DNA of 14,817 nucleotides, taken from assembly GCA_009930355.1 (NCBI GenBank), contig RZYK01000031.1, positions 1 to 14,817 on the forward strand, in the 5' to 3' direction. Shown piece after piece: positions 1 through 7,904 of this stretch. Each line of letters begins with the position of its first letter. The stretch's first letter is position 1. Both the position numbers and the translations under genes were made by a program. Below the pieces are notes generated by a model. It was not told the DNA's origin, did not search any database, and saw only the letters and a list, made by a program, of their open reading frames with translations. This stretch comes from Campylobacterota bacterium. Lineage in GTDB: Bacteria > Campylobacterota > Campylobacteria > Campylobacterales > Sulfurospirillaceae.

Positions 1-2
1 AA

Positions 3-22
3 CTCTCGATTTATTTCGAGGG
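3..22. other. Short inverted repeat (hairpin) at window edge
   Basis: CTCTCGA at 3-9 pairs with TCGAGGG at 16-22, with one G-U wobble and a 6-nt loop TTTATT. No T-run follows, so it is a poor intrinsic terminator. It may end a gene lying left of the window. This is weak. Confidence 0.25.
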
Positions 23-47
23 CAGACTCAATAAGGCTTTAAATTTA

Positions 48-56
48 TGATACAAT
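48..56 (+). promoter_or_regulatory. Putative extended -10 promoter for the FIST-MCP gene
   Basis: TG-A-TACAAT forms an extended -10 box, with the hexamer TACAAT at 51-56. No good -35 box lies about 17 bp upstream, which is common for Campylobacterota housekeeping promoters that rely on T-rich upstream DNA. It would give a leader of about 125 nt before the receptor gene. It is inferred from motif only. Confidence 0.35.
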
Positions 57-71
57 TTTAGGAACTACTCG

Positions 72-179
72 ATGCTGACACAGATTTTTGAACACTCCCG
101 AATTGTAGAACAAGTTTCTCTTTTAAGGCTCTCTTTACATTCTCTTCGTTACCATCAACTTATAATGCTCATAAGATAA
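72..179 (+). CDS. Possible 35-residue leader ORF
   Basis: ATG at 72 opens 35 codons and stops at TAA 177-179, 11 nt before the ATG of the chemoreceptor. A TTAGGA at 58-63 could act as ribosome binding site. The peptide starts MLTQIFEHSRIVEQ and is rich in Leu, His and Arg, with no recognisable domain. The putative promoter at 48-56 would start transcripts at about 62-64, which would remove much of that ribosome site. It may therefore be a chance ORF in the leader. I do not recognise it. Confidence 0.22.
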   Translation: MLTQIFEHSRIVEQVSLLRLSLHSLRYHQLIMLIR

Positions 180-190
180 AGGAAGTAATA

Positions 191-2194
191 ATGTTTAGTT
201 TTTTACGCTCAGAAGCTTCATCCACAAAGTCATCGTTAAATCATTCTCATTTGCCCATAGTGACGCTTAGCTTTAAAGAAGCATCTCTTGCAGAAGTATG
301 TGCAACTCTCTCTTTTAGTCCAAAAGTTGTTTTGGGTTTTATCTCCCCTGCTCTTGATTTTAATGCTGTCTCTTCTAAACTTAAACAAGCACTTCCTTTG
401 GATACCACACTCGTTCTATCGAGCACAGCCGGTGAATTGTGTAGTTTGCATGCTCAAAATCCCCTTCCTTCCTTGTATTCTTCTTCGGGTGCTGGAGAAG
501 GTGATAATATTGTCTTAATGCTTTTTGCTTCTGAAATGGTAAGCGATGTTTATGTGGCTTCGATTGCTCTGGGCAGTGAAGATATTGCAAAAAGTGCTTT
601 AACAGCGAAAGAAAGGGTTGCTTTTATTGCGCAGGAAATTCAAAAAGTAAATGTTCCTTTTAAGATGCGTTCAGAAGACACGCTTGGCTACACACTTATT
701 GATGGATTAAGTTCAAGTGAGAGTTTTTTTATGGAAGCTGTGTATCAGGTTGCAAAATTTCCCTGTTTGCTCATTGGCGGTAGTGCTGGTGGTAAGCTTG
801 ATTTTCAAAATACCTATATTTTTGATGGAAAACGCACTCTTCGTCATCATGCAGTTGTGACGTTTATTAAACTAGCACCAGCGTATCGTTTTGGTGTTTT
901 TAAGAGCCAAAATTTTAGAAAAACATCGACATCATTTACGGTATTAGATGCAAATCCCATCTCTCGAACCATTAGTGCTTTTTTGGATAGAAAAAGTAAC
1001 GTAGGGGTAAGCGTTATTGATGCATTAACACGACATTTTAATTGTTTACCGAATGAACTCAATGCAAAGCTTGCTAATCATACATTTGGTATTGAGATTG
1101 ATGGGGAAATTTATGTTCGTTCTGTCGCTTCCGTTGATGTACAAAACAATATGGTTCATTTTTACTGTGATATTGAAGCAGGAGAAGAACTATTGTTGTT
1201 GGAAAAAACAGATTTTGTGCAAACAACAAGCCATGATTTTTCACAGTTTAGTCGCACTAAACCAAAAGCCATAGGTGCGATTTTTAATGATTGTATTTTA
1301 AGGCGTTTGTTTAATGCTCAAGATCTGACACGTCTTTTAACATTTCAGGAGATTCCTGTCGCTGGATTTTCAACGTTTGGTGAACTCTTAGGGGTCAATA
1401 TTAACCAAACATTGACTGCCATCTTTTTTTATAAGGTTGATGGAGAAAGTTTTGAAGATGATTATGTTGATAGTTTTGTGCAAAAATATGCAGGATTTAA
1501 GAGCTATTTTTTACTGCGTAAAATTAATCGCCAAAATATGATTAATACTATTAGTAAAGCAATGCTCGCTCAAATGAAAGAGAGTATGCCTGTGTTAGAG
1601 AGTATTGGTGGAGCGTTATCCCATGCTGTTTCTTCCATTGATGCCATAGAAACACACTTAAGTGGCGTTGAAGAGGAGTTTGTTCTTTTCTCTTCCCGTA
1701 TGGAAAAAGGCAGTGAAGATAATGCCAATCTCTCTTTGGAAGTAGAAAATCTTGCCAACAATGTTCGTGACATTCGAATGGTTTTAAGTGTTATATCTGA
1801 TATTGCTGATCAGACTAATCTTTTAGCACTCAATGCTGCTATTGAAGCGGCACGTGCAGGCGAGCATGGTCGTGGCTTTGCAGTCGTTGCGGATGAAGTA
1901 CGCAAATTAGCTGAACGTACTCAAAAAAGTCTTTCAGAAACGAATGTCTCTGTTAATACAATCATTCAAGCGGTGGAGAGTATTAGTAAAACCATGGGTG
2001 AAGTTAGCAGTGGTTTACAGGAAGTCTCTTCAAAAAGCACTACCCTCTCTTCTGATATGGAAAATCTAGCGCAAAAAAGTCATACCATTTCTTCAGAACT
2101 TCGTTCTCAGTCACAATTGACCGATGAGCTTAATGAGGAACTGGGCAAATTAAGTGTTTATGAAAAAACACTTAATATTTTAAATCGTATATAA
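191..2194 (+). CDS. Soluble FIST-domain methyl-accepting chemotaxis protein
   Basis: This is a 667-residue receptor. Roughly the first 250 residues resemble the FIST N domain (a proposed small-ligand sensor), including the segment LIDGLSSSESFFMEAVYQVA and a Gly-rich LLIGGSAGG. FIST C follows to about residue 415, ending near the AGFSTFGELLG motif. The rest is a long helical MCP signalling domain whose conserved hairpin tip (DIADQTNLLALNAAIEAARAG and onward to KLAERTQKS) spans about 537-580 and would contact CheA and CheW. I see no membrane segment or signal peptide, so it should sense cytoplasmic ligands. There is no NWETF-like CheR tether at the C terminus. AAAGGAAG ends 5-6 nt before the ATG and supports the start. 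The gene stands alone and ends in a terminator. The ligand is unknown; amino acids have been suggested for FIST domains. Confidence 0.9.
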   Translation: MFSFLRSEASSTKSSLNHSHLPIVTLSFKEASLAEVCATLSFSPKVVLGFISPALDFNAVSSKLKQALPLDTTLVLSSTAGELCSLHAQNPLPSLYSSSGAGEGDNIVLMLFASEMVSDVYVASIALGSEDIAKSALTAKERVAFIAQEIQKVNVPFKMRSEDTLGYTLIDGLSSSESFFMEAVYQVAKFPCLLIGGSAGGKLDFQNTYIFDGKRTLRHHAVVTFIKLAPAYRFGVFKSQNFRKTSTSFTVLDANPISRTISAFLDRKSNVGVSVIDALTRHFNCLPNELNAKLANHTFGIEIDGEIYVRSVASVDVQNNMVHFYCDIEAGEELLLLEKTDFVQTTSHDFSQFSRTKPKAIGAIFNDCILRRLFNAQDLTRLLTFQEIPVAGFSTFGELLGVNINQTLTAIFFYKVDGESFEDDYVDSFVQKYAGFKSYFLLRKINRQNMINTISKAMLAQMKESMPVLESIGGALSHAVSSIDAIETHLSGVEEEFVLFSSRMEKGSEDNANLSLEVENLANNVRDIRMVLSVISDIADQTNLLALNAAIEAARAGEHGRGFAVVADEVRKLAERTQKSLSETNVSVNTIIQAVESISKTMGEVSSGLQEVSSKSTTLSSDMENLAQKSHTISSELRSQSQLTDELNEELGKLSVYEKTLNILNRI

Positions 2195-2203
2195 AGACGT
2201 TTT

Positions 2204-2235
2204 GAGGGCATTTTATGGTGCTCTCTTTTCTTTTT
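2204..2235 (+). terminator. Intrinsic terminator after the FIST-MCP gene
   Basis: GAGGGCA (2204-2210) pairs with TGCTCTC (2219-2225) with one G-U wobble and an 8-nt loop. It is followed by the T-rich run TTTTCTTTTT. It begins 10 nt past the receptor stop and abuts the end of the convergent gene at 2234. Confidence 0.65.
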
Positions 2236-2548
2236 ACGCTTTTATCTTTTCTTCAATGAGTTGGGTGTACTTCTCTTGCAACACAATATATTTGGCTAAA
2301 AGGACGTGAAATTCATGTTCATAGTCGATTTTGTCGTTTTTTTCTAGTGGGTTTACTTTTTCTTTTGGTTCACTCGTTTGTCGTGTACAAAGGGTGGTTT
2401 CATCAGCGATAAACTCTTGCTCTTGATTTTCAACTTTTTGTTTAATGACTTTGAGTTTTTTTTGATTTATGAGTTTGATAACCGCAAAGGTGCTCATTTT
2501 GTGTTTGGTGGCGTACTGTTGGATAGTGAGAAGATGGTGTGTTGGCAT
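2234..2548 (-). CDS. Small helix-turn-helix / coiled-coil protein, unknown role
   Basis: This 104-residue protein has an N-terminal part (about 6-40, LTIQQYATKHKMSTFAVIKL then INQKKLKVIK) that reads like a MerR/excisionase-type helix-turn-helix: helix, short turn, recognition helix ending in a basic stretch. A polar linker follows (about 50-75). The C-terminal helix (about 76-104) has coiled-coil spacing that could allow dimerisation. AAAAAGGAAAAGT precedes the ATG, giving a good ribosome site. The iterated palindrome at 2558-2571 lies directly against that site, and a second copy lies at 2591-2604. It is divergent from the lysine-rich gene at 2697. I do not recognise a named family. A DNA-binding regulator is inferred; a structural coiled-coil protein is the alternative. 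Confidence 0.65.
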   Translation of the reverse strand: MPTHHLLTIQQYATKHKMSTFAVIKLINQKKLKVIKQKVENQEQEFIADETTLCTRQTSEPKEKVNPLEKNDKIDYEHEFHVLLAKYIVLQEKYTQLIEEKIKA

Positions 2549-2557
2549 ACTTTTCCT

Positions 2558-2571
2558 TTTTACATGTAAAG
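2558..2571. repeat. Iterated palindrome copy 1 (TTTTACATGTAAAG)
   Basis: The 12-bp core TTTACATGTAAA is perfect (2559-2570) and one outer base differs from the 14-mer consensus. It overlaps the A-rich edge of the ribosome binding site of the 104-residue gene, so occupancy could affect that gene directly. Confidence 0.85.
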
Positions 2572-2590
2572 AGATATTTTACACAATCTT

Positions 2591-2604
2591 TTTTACATGT
2601 AAAG
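2591..2604. repeat. Iterated palindrome copy 2 (TTTTACATGTAAAG)
   Basis: The 12-bp core is perfect at 2592-2603. Its centre is 33 bp from copy 1. A partial copy, TTTACATG, follows at 2608-2615. All lie in the divergent spacer 2549-2696. Confidence 0.85.
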
Positions 2605-2696
2605 ATTTTTACATGGCTTGAAGCAAGAATAAAGTAAAATACCAGCCTTCAAAAGATTTTCTCCAACACAATTGATAGATTATAAAGGATTTAAAA

Positions 2697-2909
2697 ATGG
2701 GTGGATTACTCAACAACAGTGTCAAAATGGAAAAAGGTTATAAGCTAGCGTCGCTCTCGACCATGCAAAAACACACCGCACCGCAAAAAGAAAAAGAGCT
2801 TACAGTGGGTGAAGTGAACTCCTCTAAAGCAAAACCGAGTGATGCGAAAAAAGCGAAAGCGAAAGCGAAAGCCAAACAATCAAAAAAAGATAGAAAACGC
2901 AATAAATAG
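2697..2909 (+). CDS. Small lysine-rich basic protein
   Basis: This 70-residue protein has an N-terminal third that is ordinary (MGGLLNNSVKMEKGYKLASL) and a C-terminal 25 residues consisting almost only of Lys, Ala, Arg, Ser and Asp in alternating Lys-Ala runs (AKKAKAKAKAKQSKKDRKRN). This resembles the tails of bacterial histone-H1-like or RNA-binding proteins. There is no signal peptide. AAAGGA at 2684-2689 sits well placed before the ATG. The coding frame is clean and a hairpin follows the stop. It faces the HTH gene divergently across the palindrome-bearing spacer. No named family is recognised; nucleic-acid binding is inferred from charge only. Confidence 0.65.
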   Translation: MGGLLNNSVKMEKGYKLASLSTMQKHTAPQKEKELTVGEVNSSKAKPSDAKKAKAKAKAKQSKKDRKRNK

Positions 2910-2911
2910 GC

Positions 2912-2938
2912 TGTAAAGGGATACAAGACCCCTTTACA
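2912..2938. terminator. Hairpin between convergent genes, built on the palindrome
   Basis: TGTAAAGGG (2912-2920) pairs perfectly with CCCTTTACA (2930-2938) around a 9-nt loop. It lies 2 nt after the stop of the lysine-rich gene and just past the stop of the RND gene, so it could serve both strands. There is no long T-run. The right arm is the left half of the palindrome copy at 2932-2945. Confidence 0.5.
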
Positions 2939-2945
2939 TGTAAAG
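2932..2945. repeat. Iterated palindrome copy 3 (exact 14-mer)
   Basis: Exact CTTTACATGTAAAG. On the - strand it follows the RND pump stop codon directly, as TAATCTTTACATGTAAAG. The same 18 bp recur at 8593-8610 after the deformylase stop. Confidence 0.9.
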
Positions 2946-2946
2946 A

Positions 2947-5900
2947 TTATTTGACAATCCCCTTTTCATACCACTTTCTAAGCCACGCATCCAGCGGATA
3001 GATAAATTTATAAATCGCAGGTACAACCAAAAGCGTTAAAAGCGTCGAACTCACGAGTCCTCCAATAATGGCAAGCGCCATAGGTGAGTTAAACTCATGC
3101 CCTGCTCCGCTACCAAATGCGAGTGGGATCATTGCGCCAATCATCGCAAACGTGGTCATTAAAATTGGACGCAACCGTTTTTCTCCCGCTTCTAGCAATG
3201 CCTCATCAATACTTTTACCTTCATGAATGGCACGATTGGCAAAATCCACAACTAAAATAGCGTTTTTACCCACCATTCCCAAGAGTAAAATAACCCCAAT
3301 CATGACAAATAAACTAAAGGAGTTTCCACTGAGATACAACGCCAACATCACGCCCGTAAAGGAGAGTGGCATCGAAATCATAATAATAAAAGGTTGAATA
3401 ACAGACTCATACAATGCCGCTAAAATTAAGTAAATTAAAATAACTGCCAACAGTACCGCCGCTCCAAAAGCTTTGTTCGTATCTTCCATATTTTCCACGT
3501 CACCTGTGTATCGGTAGCTGTACCCTTTAGGTAAAATATCGGGTATTTTTTCATTGATAATGGCTACGATTTTATCTAAGGAGGTGTTGAAAATATTTGC
3601 CGTTACCAACACTTTTCGCTCCCTGTCAAAACGGTTAATCGAAGCCGTCCCCGTTCCTTCTTTAAGTTCCAATAATCCCTCAAGGGTTACAAATTCCCCC
3701 TCAGCGTTGCGCACTTTTAGTTTCTTTAAATCCTCTAACGATTGACGATAATGATCGTTGTAACGCACTGTAATATCAAATTGACGTCCATTATCTTCAA
3801 AATAAGAAACAGCGCTATCGCTTGAATATGCCGAAGCTAAAACAGAGGTAATTTCTTGCACACTCACCCCCACTCTTTGCGCATTCTCTCTTAAAATGGA
3901 GACTTGAATCTCAGGTTTACCGCTTTCAAAATCTCTATCGACGTCCACAATGCCCTTTGTATTTTTCAGAATTTCCATCAGTTTCAAAGAAATTTTATCA
4001 AGCTCTTTGAGACTCTCTCCTGTGATGACCACTTGCACGGGAGCCGTTGTTCCACCCGTATCAAAATCATCAACCTTTTCCACTAAAATGGTCATATCGC
4101 TAAAGGTTTTGAGTTTTTCACGGTAATATTGAATAATCTTCTCTTGCGTTCTCTCACGATTCACAACAGGTTTGAGCTTGACATAAAACTTCCCTTTATG
4201 AATCTCCTTAGCTGCGTTATACCCAATCGTTGAAATCGAATATACAATATCTTTATCTTCTTTTAAAAGCGCATCAATAGGCTCCATTTTGGCTTTCATG
4301 CTCTCCAAATTAATGCCCACAGGCGCTTTGATAGAGATTTGAAATTCGCTGTTATCTTGCATCGGCATAAAGGTCATACCTACTTTTAAGGTAGCAGAAG
4401 CCACGAGTAAGCCTATGGTTGCGATAATAGCAAGTGTTTTAAAACGAAGTATTGGCTTTAAGAGTGCGACATAACTCTTATCAATCGCTTTTAAAATTGG
4501 CTCAGTAGCATGGTAAAACCAACTCTCTTTGGATTGTAAAACCCGAGCTCCAATACTAGGAATAAACATAACCGCCACAAGATAGGAGATAACGATACCG
4601 CACGCCACAGTCATGGCAAACGAGTTAAAGAACATACCCACAATGCCATCCATAAACGCCACAGGAATAAAAACCGCCAATAACACCGCAGAAATCGCTA
4701 AGATAGAAAAAGCCACCTCTTTAATACCTTCAAATGAGGCTTGAAAAGGCTCCATCCCCTCTTCCATTTTTTTCATAATGTTTTCAATGACGACAATGGC
4801 ATCGTCAATAAAAATACCAATGGCAAGAGTAAGTCCAATGAGGGTTAGTCGGTTCAAGTCATATCCTAGCGCATCGATAATGGCAAACGTACCAATGACT
4901 GAGGTTGGAATAGCAAGCGCTGAAACGATGGTGGCTGTAACATTGCGTAAAAAAGCAAAGACAATAATAATGGATAAAAACGCACCAAAAATAAGGTCAA
5001 AACGGACATTGTTAATATTGACCATAATTTTTTCTGATTGGTCTTGAAGCACTTTAATCTCAAAATGCTCCCCTGCTAAATGTTGCAGTTTGGGTAAGGC
5101 TTTTTTAACCTCGTTAATAATGGTCAACGAGTTTTCACCCGCTATTTTTTTTACTTCCAGTGTCACCCCTCTAGCGCCATTGTACGAAGAGTAACTTTTG
5201 GCATCACTGAGTCCATCGTAAATGGTCGCAACGTCCTTGAGCATCACACCAGGTTTTAGTAAGAGTTCACCCACCGCTTCAACACTTTTCGCATCGCCTT
5301 CTGCTTTGATGATAATCTCTTGGTTCTGATTAATGATCTTTCCAGCCCCTTGCTTGATGTTTTGCTTTGCGATAATAGCACTGACATCGGATGAGCTTAG
5401 CGCATATTTAGCGAGTAAAAAAGGGTCAAGAAAGATGCGAATCTCACGGTCTTGATAGCCTACAATGTTTACCTCACCCACGCCCTTAATACGTTGCAGT
5501 TGGGCTTTGAGCTTCTCATCAGCAAGGCGCATTAAGGCTTTGCTATCTTCGCCTTTATCAGCAATAAAAAGACTGATGACCGCTCCTGAAGCCCCCAGCT
5601 TTTTCACCACGGGTTTATCTACTTCGCTAGGGAGGTTAATCGCTCCTATCTTGTCTCTCACATCATTGGTTGCTTCATCGAGATCTTTGGTCAGCTCAAA
5701 TTGAATGGTCACAACGCTAAAGCCCTCATAACTGGTGGACATTAGCTTATCAATGCCATCCACGCCAGAGACGGCTTCTTCAATTTTATCGGTGACTTTG
5801 GTCTCCACCGTGGATGGGTCTGCCCCGTTGTAGGTGGTTTGAACCGTGACAATGGGAAAATCAACATTAGGAAAAAGATTGATGGGCATGGTGTTATAAG

Positions 5901-5976
5901 ACATGAGCCCAAAGACAATAAACGTTAAAACACCCATCAACGTTGTAATGGGGCGATTAATGGAGAGTTTATACAT
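2947..5976 (-). CDS. RND-family (HAE1-type) inner-membrane efflux pump
   Basis: This 1009-residue protein has the normal length for an AcrB/HAE1-type proton-driven multidrug exporter. The N terminus is typical (Arg-Pro, then the first membrane helix, then INLFPNVDFP). The proton-relay residues are present: an Asp-Asp pair at 391-392 in GIFIDDAIVVIEN (fourth membrane helix) and a lysine at 904 in GMVGKNAILVVDF (tenth helix). Two large periplasmic loops and the C-terminal RLRPILMTTFAMIGA segment complete the fold. It starts 3 nt after the fusion-protein gene and is the last gene of tetR-tolC-mfp-rnd. It should form a tripartite pump with those two partners. The substrate cannot be told from sequence; organic solvents, bile-like compounds or drugs are possible. 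Confidence 0.95.
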   Translation of the reverse strand: MYKLSINRPITTLMGVLTFIVFGLMSYNTMPINLFPNVDFPIVTVQTTYNGADPSTVETKVTDKIEEAVSGVDGIDKLMSTSYEGFSVVTIQFELTKDLDEATNDVRDKIGAINLPSEVDKPVVKKLGASGAVISLFIADKGEDSKALMRLADEKLKAQLQRIKGVGEVNIVGYQDREIRIFLDPFLLAKYALSSSDVSAIIAKQNIKQGAGKIINQNQEIIIKAEGDAKSVEAVGELLLKPGVMLKDVATIYDGLSDAKSYSSYNGARGVTLEVKKIAGENSLTIINEVKKALPKLQHLAGEHFEIKVLQDQSEKIMVNINNVRFDLIFGAFLSIIIVFAFLRNVTATIVSALAIPTSVIGTFAIIDALGYDLNRLTLIGLTLAIGIFIDDAIVVIENIMKKMEEGMEPFQASFEGIKEVAFSILAISAVLLAVFIPVAFMDGIVGMFFNSFAMTVACGIVISYLVAVMFIPSIGARVLQSKESWFYHATEPILKAIDKSYVALLKPILRFKTLAIIATIGLLVASATLKVGMTFMPMQDNSEFQISIKAPVGINLESMKAKMEPIDALLKEDKDIVYSISTIGYNAAKEIHKGKFYVKLKPVVNRERTQEKIIQYYREKLKTFSDMTILVEKVDDFDTGGTTAPVQVVITGESLKELDKISLKLMEILKNTKGIVDVDRDFESGKPEIQVSILRENAQRVGVSVQEITSVLASAYSSDSAVSYFEDNGRQFDITVRYNDHYRQSLEDLKKLKVRNAEGEFVTLEGLLELKEGTGTASINRFDRERKVLVTANIFNTSLDKIVAIINEKIPDILPKGYSYRYTGDVENMEDTNKAFGAAVLLAVILIYLILAALYESVIQPFIIMISMPLSFTGVMLALYLSGNSFSLFVMIGVILLLGMVGKNAILVVDFANRAIHEGKSIDEALLEAGEKRLRPILMTTFAMIGAMIPLAFGSGAGHEFNSPMALAIIGGLVSSTLLTLLVVPAIYKFIYPLDAWLRKWYEKGIVK

Positions 5977-5979
5977 AGG

Positions 5980-6678
5980 CTATTCCACGATGATATTGCC
6001 ATTGCCAAACAGACCTGGAAGAAGGTTTTTGGCTTTGACTTCGGCTTGCATTTCACGGGTACTTGAAAGCACTGTTGGGTAAATTTTGCTGATGAGCCCT
6101 TCATAGGTTTTATCACTTCCATCGACTTTATAAACAAATTTTTGCCCTACTTTGACACTTTGCCAGTACTTTTCATCAAATTTAAGAACCAGTTTAACAT
6201 CGTGGGTGCTCTCAACGGTTAAAAGTTTGGTTTGAGAACCTAATACAATGTTTCCTAGTTCCGTCATCTTTTTACTCACCACCAAATCATAGGGCGCACG
6301 AAGCTCTGTTTTTTTGTAGATAATCTCTTTGCTTTGGGCGGTAAGCATTTTTATATCTCTGTCATACAGATAATTATCCATCTTTTCTTTATCAATGACA
6401 TCGGGAATTTTGGCATAGCGGTTGTAAACTTTTTGAGCATGCTCTGCATTTTTCTTAGCAATTTCATACTCATTTTTTTCCTCTGCATTATACAAAGAAA
6501 GAAGCAAATCTCCTTTTTTGGCTTTGCTCCCAACTTCTACATGTAAACTTCCAACCACCCCTGAGATAGAGAGTCCTAACTCGGAGCTTTTTTCGCTCAC
6601 TACATCAAACGTGGCATAGACTTCTCCCGCAACAAGGGCTTGAAACATAAATAATGTGGCTATAAAAACTTTTTTCAT
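5980..6678 (-). CDS. Short periplasmic membrane fusion (adaptor) protein
   Basis: This 232-residue protein links the RND pump to the outer-membrane channel. A signal peptide (MKKVFIATLFMFQALVAG) is followed by the first half of a lipoyl-like domain (SGVVGSLHVEVGSKAKKGD). A short helical hairpin covers about 65-115, the second lipoyl half is ELRAPYDLVVSKKMTELGNI, and a beta-barrel domain (about 155-225) completes it. AcrA-type adaptors are near 380-400 residues, so the hairpin is short and the membrane-proximal domain appears largely missing. No lipobox cysteine is seen. Its start overlaps the tolC-like stop by 4 nt (ATGA), which suggests translational coupling. Confidence 0.88.
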   Translation of the reverse strand: MKKVFIATLFMFQALVAGEVYATFDVVSEKSSELGLSISGVVGSLHVEVGSKAKKGDLLLSLYNAEEKNEYEIAKKNAEHAQKVYNRYAKIPDVIDKEKMDNYLYDRDIKMLTAQSKEIIYKKTELRAPYDLVVSKKMTELGNIVLGSQTKLLTVESTHDVKLVLKFDEKYWQSVKVGQKFVYKVDGSDKTYEGLISKIYPTVLSSTREMQAEVKAKNLLPGLFGNGNIIVE

Positions 6679-7904
6679 TGAATGGCTCCTTTGATCTCTT
6701 TGCCCATTTCATACAGCAGGACGGCTTTTTGGTATTCCACTTCGTTTAAAGCGGTTTGAAGTTGTGCTTGTGCATCAAATTTTTCACTTAAGGCATCAAG
6801 GTAGGTGACATTGTTAACAATGCCTTGTTGAAATTTTTTCTTCACCAAGTCATAGGTCATTTCAGACGCACGAAGCTTCGCTTTATTGGCTTCAATTTTT
6901 GCCAAAGCGGTACGATAACTGTTGTACGCACTCAAGTAACTTGCTTTGGCTTTGTGTTTTTCATAGGCTAACTCACTGCTTTTAGCTAGGTAGTTTTTTT
7001 GTGCGGCTTGTACATTGGCTGAGGTTGAGCCAAAGTCAAAGAGTTTCCATTGCATGGACAGCACAATGCTGTTTTGATTCTCCTTGTCGCTCTCCCATGC
7101 GTTGTTGGCATACTCATTTTTAAAGCGTGAGTAGGTGTCTTCGATTTTGAAGGTTGGCAAATGGGCAGATTTGGCGATATTTGCCTCTTCTTGTGCACTT
7201 TTGACACTCTCTTCAAGGGCTAAAATATCAAAGCGTTGCTGCTCTTTTTGAACATCTTGAAACAAAATGCTAGAGCCTTGTTTAATTTCCACACGCTCTG
7301 CTGTGAGGTATTCTAGTGTATTGGAGATATTGTTCAGGGTGTTTTTTAAGGTCAGTATATCCACATTGGTTTGCTCAATACTCGAGATGATTTTTTGAAG
7401 TTCATCTTCTGTAACGGCACCTACACTCAAAAATTGTTCCAAACGGTGGCGCTCTGCTAAGAGTTGCTCTTTCTTTTGTTGGGTTGATTCAAGGCTTGCT
7501 TGTGTACTTAAATAGTTAAAATAGGCATAAATAACATCTAATGAAACATTGTTTTGTACCGATGAGAGCGAAAATGTCGCAGATTTTACCAAAGCATTTT
7601 GCTGAGAAAATTGTGCTTCTCTTTTGCCTCCATCATAAAGCATAAAGGAGAGCGTAGCACTTCCTGTACGACTTTTCTCAGGGGTAAACATGTTTTCTTC
7701 TTTGTTGTAGGTTTGATTAGCCCCTAAACTAAGGCTAGGTAAATAGCCACTTTTAACAGAATACGCTTTTTCTTGAGCGGATTCAAGTTGGTAGCGAGAC
7801 GATTGAACATAGTGGTTTTGCTCTGCTAAATTTAAGAGCTCACCTAAATTACCCGATGCAAAACCAAAAAGTGGAAACAGGAACATAAGGGGGAGTTTTT
7901 TCAT
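6675..7904 (-). CDS. TolC-family outer-membrane efflux channel
   Basis: This protein of about 409 residues has two outer-membrane-efflux repeats made of long helices (alternating Gln, Glu, Ala, Lys and Leu-rich stretches). It should form the trimeric exit duct of the pump. The start at 7904 is chosen over an in-frame ATG at 7922 because AAGGT lies 7 nt before it and it begins directly with the signal peptide MKKLPLMFLFPLFGFASG. With this start the ATG overlaps the tetR stop by 4 nt (ATGA). Internal sequences such as SLGANQTYN and QWKLFDFGSTSANVQAAQ are typical of the family. No lipoprotein cysteine is present at the signal cleavage point. Confidence 0.92.
   Translation of the reverse strand: MKKLPLMFLFPLFGFASGNLGELLNLAEQNHYVQSSRYQLESAQEKAYSVKSGYLPSLSLGANQTYNKEENMFTPEKSRTGSATLSFMLYDGGKREAQFSQQNALVKSATFSLSSVQNNVSLDVIYAYFNYLSTQASLESTQQKKEQLLAERHRLEQFLSVGAVTEDELQKIISSIEQTNVDILTLKNTLNNISNTLEYLTAERVEIKQGSSILFQDVQKEQQRFDILALEESVKSAQEEANIAKSAHLPTFKIEDTYSRFKNEYANNAWESDKENQNSIVLSMQWKLFDFGSTSANVQAAQKNYLAKSSELAYEKHKAKASYLSAYNSYRTALAKIEANKAKLRASEMTYDLVKKKFQQGIVNNVTYLDALSEKFDAQAQLQTALNEVEYQKAVLLYEMGKEIKGAIQ

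Noticed and set aside
7..12. CGATTT as a flagellar sigma-28 -10 box for the chemoreceptor
   Set aside because: The matching -35 region would lie outside the window and the site is far from the gene, so it cannot be supported.
6535..6548. TTCTACATGTAAAC in the fusion-protein gene as an eleventh palindrome copy
   Set aside because: Three of 14 positions differ, including asymmetric ones, and the sequence encodes ordinary lipoyl-domain residues. It is probably a chance ACATGT.
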